From the NCBI GenBank assembly GCA_003427395.1, contig BFEA01000480.1, positions 1,044,425 to 1,078,831 of the forward strand: a DNA stretch of 34,407 nucleotides, given 5' to 3'. The notes beneath the pieces were generated by a model. The model worked only from the letters and a program-made list of their open reading frames with translations. It did not search any database and had not been told where the DNA came from. Source of the DNA: Chara braunii. Its lineage: Eukaryota; Streptophyta; Charophyceae; Charales; Characeae. The position numbers were made by a program, and so were the translations under genes. This document shows positions 8,962 to 20,425 of this stretch, piece by piece; positions within the stretch are counted from its first letter, which is position 1; the number at the start of each line of letters is the position of its first letter.

Positions 8962-10340
8962 GTAAACGTCAGTGGGCTTGCGCTGTATTCTTGGGCAATC
9001 TTATGTTACTGATCCGGGTCATGACATGATGGCGACGCAAAGACCTCAACGATGCTTTTGGAAGATGCTATGTTTTCACTTTCCTCGCGGGATTATGATG
9101 TCTCCCATACCCACAAAATATGGACACTTGCATCTTTGTACAATAGGTGACCTAAACTGCAAGAAGACCTATTGGATCCGTTTATCTGCCCGAGAGTTTG
9201 GGCTCTCTCAACGAGAAGGAAGACCTCGGTGTATCTTATCTGGAGGAATAGTCTTGTTTGTTTGGGGAACCTGATTGACCCTCTTTGCTGCATGGAAGGG
9301 TTGGTTTCCCTTCCATGAGTTACATGTATAGGCCCGCCGTGTCGCAAACCTAATTTGTTAACATCCTGTGAGTTACATGTATCTGCTTCTTACCTGTACC
9401 CTAGGCTACCAGCTGGGACACCCGTGCCACCCTGTTCCCCCCTGTTTTCCTGGGCGGGGTGTCTATGCGAGGACCAGGGGAGGTCCTAGCCAAAAAAAAC
9501 AAAAAACAAAAATAAATCCAGAAAGAAATTATGCTATGCAGAAAAATAAAGTGAACAACTTTTGCCTTAAAGTGAACAACTTTTGCCACAGGGTCACATG
9601 GAAATTATTTACACACACCGGGGGATCGCAATAGCGAAACGGGAAACCTGCCGGCACCGTGACCGTCGCTAGAACTTGGTGTGGACCTGGCCATGGTGGA
9701 GCTGGGAGATGATAGGGAACACGCAGAAGGAGCCAAGGTCGGCCCTGGATGGTCAATTTTTGCCCAGGAATCCTATCTGATTGTGGAGGACATTGATAAA
9801 GATGTGGGGTCAATCAGACGGCATGTGGGGTCAATCAGAGGGCCTTGTAGCCGTGCCATACGTGATGGGACCGAAGCGACGAGACCAAACAAAATCAATG
9901 TTGCAAACGCCTCTCCAGGCACGCAGCCGGACAAAAAAAGTTAAAGGCTTTCCCAATTTTTTTTGAAGGGTATTTGTTTTACATGATCAGTATGATTCTC
10001 CTGTTAAGAAAGAAAATCATATGTAAAACACAGGTCACTGATCAGTGGTCAACTTCCCTGGTCTTCGATACGGAGCACTTGCAATTCAGGACTTCCTGCT
10101 GCAGTCCGCTTATCGCATAATGGGAGCAGCCGCAATTGAGCTGCTTGCAAGTTGACGGGAAGACTGTTGCTATGTTCTTTGCGATGTGCTAACTGTCCCG
10201 GTGTTCATGCTTCCATTTTCTGGTCATGAACTTGATCGCCTCTGACCGCTTACGGTGAGAGCCTTGAAGCTTTAATGATGTATTCTTCCTTTTGTTTTTT
10301 GGTTGATTGATGCGGATGATTACTGGTTTTATGATTTTTA
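8962..10340. other. No gene recognised; small direct repeats
   Basis: Open frames here lack recognisable domains. Visible structure: a 22-bp direct repeat (aaagtgaacaacttttgcc) at 9549-9591, a second 22-bp repeat (atgtggggtcaatcagaNgg) at 9805-9842, and a small inverted repeat (gttttacatgat / atcatatgtaaaac) at 9976-10029. Confidence 0.5.
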
Positions 10341-10510
10341 GCTTCTCTTGTATCAATTGAAATTTTGCCCCAAGACGAGAGTCTTAGCAATGTTGGTTTA
10401 CTGTTTAGTAATGATTTTTGTGACTTGTGGTGCCTTTTGGACTGAAAGTGTAGTTGTTGATTTTAGTAGTAGGCTTCTTGGGAGTGAACACAGATTGGTG
10501 GAGAGGTGCA

Positions 10511-10895
10511 GCCTGAATCGCAGGGAGGTGGGGGGGTATGTGGGGTCTTCGAACCCTGCCGCGCGGGAGGTGGGTTGTCACTGCTTGTTTATGAAGACAT
10601 CAAGCGATCAGGGATGTGTTCGGGATAGGTATTCGTCTCAGGCTTGGTGAGCGTTGCTCTGCAGGGGCTTCATCATGGAGGGCGTTTAAGTCTCCTCTGG
10701 CGAGTGGACGCAGATAGGGTGAGTGGATTACCCTGAATCGCGAGGAGGTGGGTGGGATATTGACCCCTGCTGCACCAGTGGTAAGATAATTTGCTGGATT
10801 GCAAAGACAGGATCGTGGTGGGAGTTGGTGTTTTTGGTGGCAGTGTGTGTGGGCTGCGGGGCTATCTGCTCTGAATCGCAAAGAGGCGGGTGGGT
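10511..10895 (+). repeat. Three copies of ctgaatcgcrrrgaggygg
   Basis: The word ctgaatcgcagggaggtggg (10512) recurs as ctgaatcgcgaggaggtggg (10732) and ctgaatcgcaaagaggcggg (10870), each followed by a GT-rich stretch. They are spaced 220 and 138 bases apart. Function unknown; diverged tandem repeats. Confidence 0.65.
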
Positions 10896-11199
10896 TTGCG
10901 GGGTCTGCACCTGCAGTTGGGGTCTGCGGGGGCTGGCCCATGCCGCGTGGGTGGAAGGGCGATATAGCAGGGTTTGGTAACAGTTTGGGATGGCAGGAGA
11001 ACTAACAATGGTTAGGGTTTGTCCTCTTTTGAACCTACGTATATAGTAGGAGTATTGGAAGCTGGTCTGTCTTTTTCCTCTTCGTTTTTCGTTTTTCTCT
11101 TTCTTGTGATTTATTCTTTGACATGGGGTTTTGTTGTGTACTGGCCCCGTTTTGGGCTTGACCGATGGTCTCGGCCCCTTCACATTTTTATTTTTTTTT

Positions 11200-11354
11200 G
11201 GCTCGGCCGGGCAAGTGGCCCCGGACCACTTCGGTAGCCTAGAAATTAAACATAAAAAATAATTTAAGAAATATATAGATAGATATATATAGATATAGAT
11301 ATAGATATACATCGGCCCAGCCGGGCGGTGGTCCTGGGTCACTCTAATAGCCTA
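11200..11354 (+). repeat. Dispersed GC-rich repeat, copies 2 and 3
   Basis: Copy 2 (11200-11241, ggctcggccgggcaagtggc) and copy 3 (11312-11354, ggcccagccgggcggtggtc) match copy 1 on the opposite strand at 1120-1161. A GATA/TA-rich tract (11270-11308) separates them. Confidence 0.7.
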
Positions 11355-12290
11355 CCCTGTAGCTGAACACTGGTTGCCGCATAACATAAGCATAACGTAA
11401 AAAATTGATAAATAGTACATAAATCAAGGCAAAAATGGTTCCTGAGTCATATATGAGATTGAATAAATATGAACTAAACTACTAACAATGGTGATCACAA
11501 TTAACATAGCCACAGTCAATATCAAACAAAAAACCCTAAGAGGCATCAAACCAGGTGGGGCATCTTGGTAAGCTCATGGGGTTGATATATACAGGTGATT
11601 CGGAGGAAAAGAAAAAGTCATGTCTGGCGCCCCGAATTGCCATTCAGAGAGGCTTCGTACGATACACGCTTCGACCAAAGCCGCCCGGTATCGTGGCGTG
11701 TTGTCGGAGGGCGTGGTGTCCTGCCACTTCGTGGTGCGTCAGGCACACCCTCTGTATAGATGGTTTTTCTCGTTGTGTACCCGATGCGTTCTGTGTGCGG
11801 CCTGTTCCTGGACCAGACCTAGTTAGCACCCACCAGCAAACGGGAGGGGGGTTGTGCAGCAGGACTTTACTTCGGTCCGCACAGGATCGACACCTCACTA
11901 TACAGCAGAGCATGACCGGCCTGTGGCCTGGTAGCCATTGGGCTCGCCAAGGGATGCGAAGGTGAAAGGGCAGGCGTGGACTTTGATTGGGTTATGGGAC
12001 AAATGCAGGGTAACAGTCACAATCGGAAAGAAAAAGGAAAAGGAAAGGAAATTAAGGAAAGAAAAGTTTGCATCGTTTTTCAGATTGCGGCCTTTGCTTA
12101 GTCGGAAGGCCTGGGATTATTGCCTTTGCTTAGTCGGAAGCCTTTGCTTAGTCGGAAGGCCTGGGGTGATTGCCTTTGCTTAGTCAGAAGGCCTGGGGTG
12201 ATTGTGGTGTTACATATTTTTGCTTTTCTTAATGTCTTTTCAAAATTTAGTCGGAAGCCTTTCCACCATTTCACGGGATGACGAACGGTT
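11355..12290. other. No gene recognised; short tandem repeat inside
   Basis: Contains a tandem repeat at about 12085-12205, built from gcctttgcttagtcggaagg with or without cctggggtgatt. A further gtcggaagcctttcc lies at 12250. Longer plus-strand frames near 11.6-11.97 kb show no domain. Confidence 0.5.
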
Positions 12291-12475
12291 TTATGACATT
12301 ATGAATTTGAAATTGGGCGGTCTAGAGTAGTCGATTCCACACATATTTATTTCGTCGTGAAAAAGATGTTCTACTGGGCGTTGTGGTTGATACTCCAAAA
12401 GAAGGGTACCTGCGGCCAGTGCGTTAGAGAACTCGTCACCAAGTCGAAGGTCACGAGTCCCCTCCTCATAGACCC
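12291..12475 (-). CDS. Candidate terminal exon of a split gene
   Basis: Unrecognised protein fragment. On the minus strand a strong acceptor (cattgccccttacag|GG) opens a frame reading VYEEGTRDLRLGDEFSNAL and continuing for about 60 codons to PPNFKFIMS and a TAA stop. Composition is protein-like, with acidic, basic and hydrophobic residues mixed. The exon starts with two bases of a split codon. A phase-1 donor (GATG|GTGAGC) lies inside the candidate exon at 15203-15414, so both could belong to one gene. That link is inference; intervening exons have not been located. Confidence 0.45.
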
Positions 12476-12499
12476 CTGTAAGGGGCAATGTGAGGGTTT

Positions 12500-15200
12500 T
12501 TTCTAAAGTAAAGAGAGCATGAGTAAGGATAGGGTTATGGGACCATTGCGCATCATATCAGTCTTTTGAGAATTAGCCAAAGATGTTGTAGGTGTTAGCC
12601 ACAAAGGAAGGCAACTCAAAAACTGTTGGGTGCTAGGATAGATATCATTTTGTTTAATTTGATCTAATTCTCAATTATTACGTAGGGAAAACATGATAAA
12701 TAAATACTCTTTGAAATTAACTAGTGTTTTAGGGAATGTGTTATATGTCCCTCGTTCTTTACACACGGGCCGCGATGTCTTTCAAGTCTTTTATAGTCAA
12801 GCCATTCTGCTATTGGTTGAGACCAATGTCTAAAGACGCGCATTGCTGCTACACTGTGCTATGAGCTGGGATAGTGGTTAAGAGAGGTTGCACTCTCAAT
12901 GTCTTACACATACTGTGTGTGAAATGGGTAGATAGCTGCTGCGGAAGTTAGTCAAATGCTATTCCGTGAGTGGCCATGGGGTGTCGAAAGGGGCTGGAGG
13001 GTTATAAGCCAGAATGTTGGAGGGTCCTGGTATGCTGGGCCTTGGTGTCGAGATAAGGTCCTTGGATCATGACAATTTTGAACTTTGACGGGGAATAGGC
13101 GAAGCTAAAAATTAACGTTGAGGGTGATAGAGAGGCAGAGATGAGGAGGGACAAGAGTTTGCAAGCGGCTATTATGGAGACAAGAAACAGAGCGGGGAGA
13201 AGGCTTCGTCGGGATCACGTTACCACCCAACTCGAAGTTGTTGCAGCCAATCATGAGACAATGACCTTGATTGGCATTGTAATGGTAGAAACAAGACCTG
13301 GATCGTGACTCGAAAGCAGAGTCTGAGGCAAGTGATGCCGAAACTTGGTCATGGCACACTTCTGACCGGTTGCTGCGGGATCACCCACCAACAACATTGG
13401 TGGAGGATGACCCTTAGGCCAACTAGCGACGAAAAAGGCCTTGAAGCCACGAGGCAGATACAAGCAGCGGCGTACGGACACGATCGGAGAGAGATAAAAA
13501 CCAGGGACAGAAGCGACGTGCACACGATAGAGGGGAGAGAGAGTCGAAGTCAAACCTGTGAGAGAGAGCTATGCGTTCCTCTAATTGTTCATATCACCTG
13601 TGAAGTGCTCGTTCTTTGAACAGTGGAATGAGAACGTGAGAGCTATGTGCCTTGTTGACATTGTCGGAGTTTCAACTTGATTCAACTCTTCTTCATGTGC
13701 ACCATCTCTGTTGTGAGGGTGTGAGATTACTATTATAGTGGGTATGTATGCGCATTCGGTGGGTTAAGCTTTGTGAGAGATGTTCGGGAGAAGCGTGCTC
13801 GCAAGTAACTATTGATATCAACAACAACTTTACGAGTTTAGCTCATTGTGACAACGAGGCTGAGGTCAAGCCGCATTCAGTTACATGGAAGGACATAATA
13901 TGAGTATGTACGTACGGGAGAGAGTCGATTTATTTTTTGCCCGCAAGATGGCGAACTTATAAATTCGGTTGATGTCATCACTTGTGTTGAGACCATCGTT
14001 GGGAGTAGAGTTCACCAGACTATTACGATCTGGAAAAGAAGGAAATTCGATCACTCACGTTGTTGACGGGATGTGCTCAGACTTATGTGGGGTAGTCACA
14101 CAAGAGAGAAGTCAGACTTCCAACTTTCGAGGGAGTATTACGCTTGAAAACGATTCAATTGACGTCTCGCAAGAGAGTTACTGACGGCGACGAGAGACTG
14201 AGTGATATGATTGTCAGTAGACGAATGTGCTATTGTAAGGGGCTAGCGGTGCATATAGACTTTTCAAAAGTGAGACTTCATTTGTCCACAAAATATGATT
14301 GTTTGTTACATTCGACGACATAAGTGTCTTCAATATCCTTCGTTGCCCAGTGCTATGTCCATGGTTGATTTGATAAGATGAAAGTAAGACGCTAGTGGTA
14401 TGAGAAAGTGACAAAAAGAACCAGGTTTGGTATGGATAGCATCAGTGGTTGCATGGATCGCTTGCTAGCCGCACACGTAGACGACATTCTCGATGCGAGC
14501 TCGAGGCGATAGATTTGAGCCTGAGGTGAAAGATTGGTACCACAAGGCAGTTACTAGCTCCGGGAAGCTTCACAATCAGTCAAGGGGGGGGGGGAGAAGT
14601 AAGGTGTGGTCCTTTAGACTCTAGGAGCAAACTTAGTTCACGTCATCACTTCGAGGGCAGAGAGGGTTTTTCTCATTATCGTTGAAACTTCGTCAGCGCC
14701 TTTGTCCACCTCCAAGTCGAGCAGTGAAGCTTAGCTACTATGTCGAGAAGTATCCGCGTGCTGGTTACAAGTAATGATGGAGTTGCATGAGACGTCGGAG
14801 AGAAAGAGCTCGTAAAACAAGTTATTAGGATCCTCCACTATGAGTAGCTCAAAAGAGGATCCATCCCTGATTCTTTAGCGCTTAATACCTCACAATCTCA
14901 TATGGAAATACAACTTTCCTTGTTATACAGTTAAGGGAATGTAGCACCCTTTGTGGTTCCTCATTACTGAATCTCCCATATCCTCTTCCCAATCTGAACC
15001 AAAACCTCATTTTTGGAGGTAAGTATAACTGACTCGTTAGTGCCTTTAATCTTTCATTACCTCCAGGTCAGTCATGGTTACTTTAGACCACTGCACTAGA
15101 TTCTTTAATTGAAATCCTTTGTTCCAAATGTAGTGTTTTCATTTTTTTTTCTTCAGTACCATGTTGATAATTGACAGCCAATTACTTTCATCGCAGTAAC
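12500..15200. other. ORF-poor stretch, no gene recognised
   Basis: Both strands are dense in stop codons over long distances, notably 12.5-13.1 and 14.4-15.2 kb. The few open frames (13.1-13.6, 13.97-14.18, 14.2-14.4 kb) resemble no family. A G-run lies at about 14584-14595. The region may be introns of the minus-strand gene or old decayed repeats. Confidence 0.45.
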
Positions 15201-15202
15201 TG

Positions 15203-15414
15203 TTAGGAATAGGAAGGAATGACGACTGTTTCATATGTTATTGGCATTAAGCCCCACTGCACTTCCTTCCTTTGCTTGGTTAGTTCTGCCTTTACGTCGA
15301 TGTATTGAGCAACAATTTTCCATAACAAGTTAAAGTGCTCACCATCATTGCAGCCTTCCTCCTTTACATAAGGACATATATCGTACATACCTTTTTCCAA
15401 GAAGTGAGTCAACA
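15203..15414 (-). CDS. Candidate internal or terminal exon of the split gene
   Basis: Unrecognised. After a pyrimidine-rich stretch ending ccaccatctgtatag|TG, the minus strand stays open for about 70 codons (LTHFLEKGMYDICPYV, then HFNLLWKIVAQYIDVK, ending VVIPSYS*). A good internal donor, GATG|GTGAGC, could end the exon early in phase 1. The start would be phase-compatible with a weak donor at the end of the 16.5-kb exon (TATG|GTTGAC), but that junction is poor. Membership of the same gene is plausible, not shown. Confidence 0.42.
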
Positions 15415-16454
15415 CTATACAGATGGTGGAGTTATGAGAGTGATAGACCCAACAAGTTCATATTGATATGAGAGTATCTCCTTAGAGGTAAGTTTTGAGA
15501 ACTTTTTCAATGAATCGTCGACTAACATTTTCTGAATTTGTTTTGTTTCCTTCTCTTCCAGTTTCGCACAACAGTTAGGGCTCATAGAGCATACTTGAGA
15601 TCAAGGCTGATTTTCTCCAATAAGTAATGATAGTCTTCTTCTCGAGATTAGTGAGGAACGTCACATACGAAGAGATAAAATTCAGTTAGAAACTGTGATT
15701 TCCAAGAGAATAACGACTTAATCAGGTTGACAAAGTCTATCTGAAAATTTGAACATTGTCAACAGCTGAAAAGTTGTTGCTGACCCAGACTCGTTCGAGA
15801 CATGGACATTTTTCATGTTCTCGACAATGACGTTATTTTTGTGGCATTTTGTTTTTCTAGCTAGCTCACTTCGGGCGACTAGAAAGCCAACAGGGTGTTA
15901 TGCATGATTTTGATGATGTTTATGATAAATAAAATGAGTTAATTAAAGCAAATTCCTTCCTATTGTGTGCGTTTGAATTCGAGCAAGACCCTTCAATTGC
16001 GATCTTTGTCGGTCTCCGGTCTTAGGAATCTTTTATTTTGATTCGGAATAACAAGATTATGCAAATAATAGTCATGAAGTTGGTGCGCCGTGCATGTATC
16101 AATTTTGCCAATTTATTTATTTCGAGAACTGCGAAAAGATCATCAGGAGGCACAAACATGAAACAAAGTTAATGTAAAAATTTGAGATTGACTGACTCAA
16201 GGCTTAGGCAAGGTACGTGAGGGAAGAGCGATATAGTAATTTTAGAAAGAATAGATGATTGGACATGGTTAACACTCGTCAAGAGTCCTCACTCAACCCT
16301 CTAAAGTCTCACTATCAGTCTCTTCGCTGACTGTGCGTCTCATGCGCCTCGAGCCATGTCCATGCACCCCATGAGATTGTGAACTCTGGACATAAAGAGC
16401 CACCTAAAGCTAACAAGTTTTAAATACTTTCATCTAAGACCCATGACACGAAAG

Positions 16455-16614
16455 TCAACCATAAGTAGCATAAACTTCCTCCCATAGAGTAGGAAGATAT
16501 GGCTGGGAGAAAATCCCATGTCTGAGGTGTCGAAACTCAGAGGGCTCAAAAATTGCTTCGTAGTCAATCTTTGCAACCGAAATGTACCTTTTGGCTAGAT
16601 CCACCAAGTGAACC
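16455..16614 (-). CDS. Exon of split gene, downstream of 17.3-kb exon
   Basis: On the minus strand a textbook acceptor (ctttctccctcacaaatagttcctgcag|G) leads into a frame reading VHLVDLAKRYISVAKIDYEA and continuing to TLWEEVYATYG, then TGA. The split codon is decisive. The upstream exon ends ..CTT AG and this one starts with G followed by GTT, so splicing gives AGG then GTT in the same frame across a 695-base intron. The stop may be the true end, or it may lie just past a weak donor (TATG|GTTGAC). No domain recognised. Confidence 0.6.
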
Positions 16615-17309
16615 CTGCAGGAACTATTTGTGAGGGAGAAAGGTACCAAAGGTTTTGAGAAGTCAGTGTAGAGTTAGGACCCAAAGCTTCGGACCAGTTT
16701 GACACCACTCTCATCGAGCTCCCTCTCTCTCCTCTAGGTATGGGGTCGCAGAGATCCAGATCGAGTCAAAGTGTTAATGAGCCTTGTTGTTTTTCCTGAC
16801 GTAAGGTCTCATGTCATGGATAGTGCCTCTTGCGAAACTGGTGAGAACATCGAAGACTGTCGCATCCCCTCGTTTAAATTCAACGACACTGACATATTGA
16901 TATCGAAAAACATCTTTAGAGGCGATCCTTGTTGGGATTCGTCAAGATTGACCCCTCGATTGGGATTGATTGAACCTCATTCATATGCAGGGTTTGATAC
17001 TGAGACCGATTTCTGTATCTTTTGATGTAAGCGTCGTTTGATTGGTGTTGCTCTTGGTGTCTTTAGATGCAAGCGTCGTCTTATTGGAATTGATCTCTGG
17101 GTCGTACATCAATCGCTGAATGCTGATTAGTTCTAACGGAGACTTTCGAGTAGCTCGAATGACTAAATGTTGCTGAGATATCGAGTCACTGGATGTTGAT
17201 CACCTAGTAACGAGACACTGAGTAAACTATATACTGCTGAGTGACTTTTGCTAAATAAAATGGTAGTGGGGGTCTCGGGGGAAGAATCCAGGTCCCATCG
17301 TATACTCAC

Positions 17310-17696
17310 CTAAGCCATGCTATGGTCTGCCATACGGTCTCTAACAACGTGCCAGTGCTGTGCAACTTGCCATTTTGATCACGAAAGTGGAACACGAATT
17401 CAATGTATTTTTCCTCTTCAATTCGCTGGATTGCTTTCTCTCTCGAAACTCGTTTTTGATGCTCCATACCCAAAATGGCCTCAACTTCCCAACCTTCATG
17501 CTTTTCCATGATAACCCTGCATCTTACCACTAAGATCTTATCATCCTTCATGATTCGCTCCACACTTAAGGACTCGAGCAATGAATAGGACAAACTGCAA
17601 ATGACTTTGATGGACTCTATGTTCAACGTGAAAAAACTACTCCCAGACTCAAAGCCATTGATGTTAACTAAGGTGTTTAGCAATTGCTGAGTGATT
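17310..17696 (-). CDS. Exon of an unrecognised split gene
   Basis: The longest protein-like frame of the 12-20 kb region: about 125 codons on the minus strand, including KDDKILVVRCRVIMEKHEGW, EVEAILGMEHQK and FVFHFRDQNGKLHSTGTLLE. Composition is balanced and the end coincides with a canonical donor, GCTTAG|GTGAGTATAC, whose TGA closes the unspliced frame. The frame is open back to an AG at about 17696 (cactcag|CAATTG), a possible acceptor. A weak likeness of GWEVEAIL to chromodomain starts was considered but not accepted. The 5' exons and the promoter were not found. Function unknown. Confidence 0.6.
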
Positions 17697-17699
17697 CAA

Positions 17700-20100
17700 C
17701 ACGGATTGTGTATCACCGCTGATAAGATGCCGAAGGACTGATTTGGAAAGCGGGGGCTGATTTTAGGAAGTTTGAGAGAGGTTCACTAATCAAGACAATT
17801 GAGCAGTATTCGTATACTGGCATGAGTACTGCAACTATGCCAGATACTAAATGAAATGCTATCTGATAGAGAGTTGTTGCGAGAGACAAATTATCAAAGC
17901 AATTGTGACAATTTACCTTAATTGTCGATCTCTATGAAAATGTGGGATAGTGCTCCCTGAAGGCTGCTGCAGATGAATAAAATTTACTTCTCAAGAGAAT
18001 TTTCATAGATTCCTTGTCTAAAGTTCATTTTTCACCATCAGAGTTTGTTAGGCTACTATTTACAAAAGAAACGAAGTGGACAACTGTTGTGTACGATGCT
18101 GATAATTGTAACATACTCAAGGGGAACCCTGACGATGGTTCCGGATTTGCTTTTCGGATTACTTCCCTCACTTTTAGAACGTTGTCATGAGATGTAGTGG
18201 TGCCATGTAGTTCTCAATCTGATTCGTGAATATAAAGAATGTAGTCAATGAACTTGTGATAAACTCTCGCTTTTTGGGTTGCATGATCTCTCATTATCTC
18301 CTTATGAGCCTTGACTCTCTCAGATATCCCGTCCTTTCAACTTTCGCGTTCTGTCTTAGTGTAGGGTGCACGTCACCACGAGTGTTACCTCGTTGGACGT
18401 CCTCGCCCCCCCGTTCCTTCGAGCATGACTCATAAGATTGAAGAGATAGTAAGTGGCTGGTCTAAAAGAGCCTATTCAACCAAGTAGTCAGCCAACATCC
18501 GTGTCAACCACTGGATCATGACCAAGAAATTGCTAGAGACAACTCGCTAGAAGATCCCGGACGGTGCAGGCTCAACTCCACCAGCCTACAGTCCGTACAC
18601 GACCAATGTCAAGTTTAAGACGTGATGCGCGTGAGAGAGACTATACTAGGACTTCACGCTCAGAACGGCCAACTCACACATAATATTGAAGAAAGCAGAC
18701 GTTGGGTTTGGTTGACTTAGTTAAAGGAGGTCCCCCTGCCAGCCGCTCTAGGTGCACCACCAGTCTCTGCTAGGGGTCTGCACTTTGCCTAAACATTACG
18801 TCAAAAAGTCAGTCGTGCTCGTTCAGGCTAAACCGAGCTCCAGCTGGAGCACAATGTTTGTGGAGGGCTTTCCTGTTGTCCATGCGACATGATTAAACTC
18901 GACCCTCTTTGGACCTTTGAACAGAATGACGTAATTGAGTTCTCTGACGTCACTTAAGATAACACAGTGAGTAAACACTACTCATTCATTGCGCAGAGGG
19001 TTGGTCACACATGACCCTTACTCACATAAAAGACTTCATACAAGACACGCCACTCTCAGTCCAGACTCTTCCGTACTTACAATAGTCCGTATCTTTTCTG
19101 AAATTTGGGCCAAAAGTCAATTGCTAGTATCAAGACCTTTTAATAATTAATCACCGTCAAGTTGAAGTTTGATGAGAAGATATGCAATTTTCTTTAGAAC
19201 AACCCTCCATCTGCCCATTAACGTACCAACGAGAAAGAAGAGGGAAAGAGGAATCTTGAACATCCACACTTTTTCCTCACCTAGGGTCTAAACAACAGCT
19301 CGCTATGACGGTGGTTAGTTGGTTGGAGGTTAAACGAGGAGCGTTGAGGGTTTAACAATCATCGTTAAGCACGCCAAACCCACCCAAAGTGTTAGCTCCC
19401 CAATTCCCCATCACGTGAGAGAGCTTTTATGGTTTAAAGTGAAGGGGATAGTAGTAAAGACCGCATTGCTGCAAGAGAAAAGAAGGAACCGACAAAGTGT
19501 TAAGCAGTACTCATCTCACGCAAAGCAAAAGGATGAGTATGCAGAACTCTCAAGAGACTGAAAAAGAGGCAAATTCTCCCTTGTTTGACCCGCTCACATG
19601 ACACTAAAACGACTGTTGAAACCTTTAGATGAAAATTCATTCTTAAACACTCCAATTCTTTAGTACTTCTTGGATCATTCACGCTTGACCAATCTAACAT
19701 TTAAACCCGCTGGCTTATATTTTAATTAGTAAGTGGAGGGGATTGAACTGATTATTGGCAAGTGAACGGAAAACGACAAAGCAAGTGCCCCAGGATTGGA
19801 AATAGAAAAATTCTTATCTGAGCCTCCCTTTCAAAGTGGTTTGTTCTCATCGTCTGATAAAGGTCAACAACTATCTTATTAGCAAGGAATTAGCGGTTCG
19901 CTGAGAATGACTATCGACTTGAGATCTCAATCAACGATGCTTCTCTTATTAACAACTTACTCAAGCGGGATACAGTCATTCAGAGCATGCCACAATGACT
20001 CTTCTTTGCCACATCACACTCAAAATCAGATATCCTCACAATTTCTTAATGGTGTTCGAACACATAAAGCCGAAGGGACTCTAAATCAAGAGGCCAGTCA
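17700..20100. other. ORF-poor stretch, no gene recognised
   Basis: Hardly any open frame longer than 60 codons. A minus-strand frame at 19500-19700 and short plus frames at 18226-18435 and 19907-20113 show no recognisable features. It could hold upstream exons and introns of the minus-strand gene. Confidence 0.4.
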
Positions 20101-20146
20101 TACCGAAGCGTGAGCAAATGATTCATCAAGGCGACTTCGTGAGGGA

Positions 20147-20255
20147 GCAAACGACACTAGTGTCACGGACCGCATACGAGCTCAACCCTCACGAAACCCA
20201 ACCTCACGTAACTCTTGGTCTTGCTTGTACATTCTTCTCAGGGCATCTACTATCC
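20147..20255. repeat. 109-bp segment, artefactual copy A
   Basis: Identical over 109 bases to 20294-20402 and separated from it only by the 38-bp adapter. Because the identity is exact and bounded by the adapter, one copy is almost certainly an assembly artefact, not a genomic duplication. Confidence 0.9.
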
Positions 20256-20293
20256 CTGTCTCTTATACACATCTAGATGTGTATAAGAGACAG
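20256..20293. other. Nextera mate-pair junction adapter (assembly artefact)
   Basis: The sequence ctgtctcttatacacatct followed by agatgtgtataagagacag is the pair of Tn5 mosaic-end adapters in the inverted arrangement made when mate-pair fragments are circularised. It is a library-construction sequence, not genomic DNA, and it marks a chimeric join in the scaffold. Confidence 0.97.
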
Positions 20294-20402
20294 GCAAACG
20301 ACACTAGTGTCACGGACCGCATACGAGCTCAACCCTCACGAAACCCAACCTCACGTAACTCTTGGTCTTGCTTGTACATTCTTCTCAGGGCATCTACTAT
20401 CC
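20294..20402. repeat. 109-bp segment, copy B (continuous with the right flank)
   Basis: Exact copy of 20147-20255. It continues into cctccattccttcangtctt, with an ambiguous base at 20415, as expected if this side is the native continuation. Confidence 0.9.
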
Positions 20403-20425
20403 TCCATTCCTTCANGTCTTGCTGG

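Noticed and set aside
12830-12900. Possible tRNA near gctgggatagtggttaagag
   Set aside because: An A-box-like word is present, but no B box or acceptor pairing could be found at the right distance.
17310-17696. Possible chromodomain in the GWEVEAIL segment
   Set aside because: Only the first few residues are similar; the aromatic cage and the following W-K-G-Y pattern are not present.
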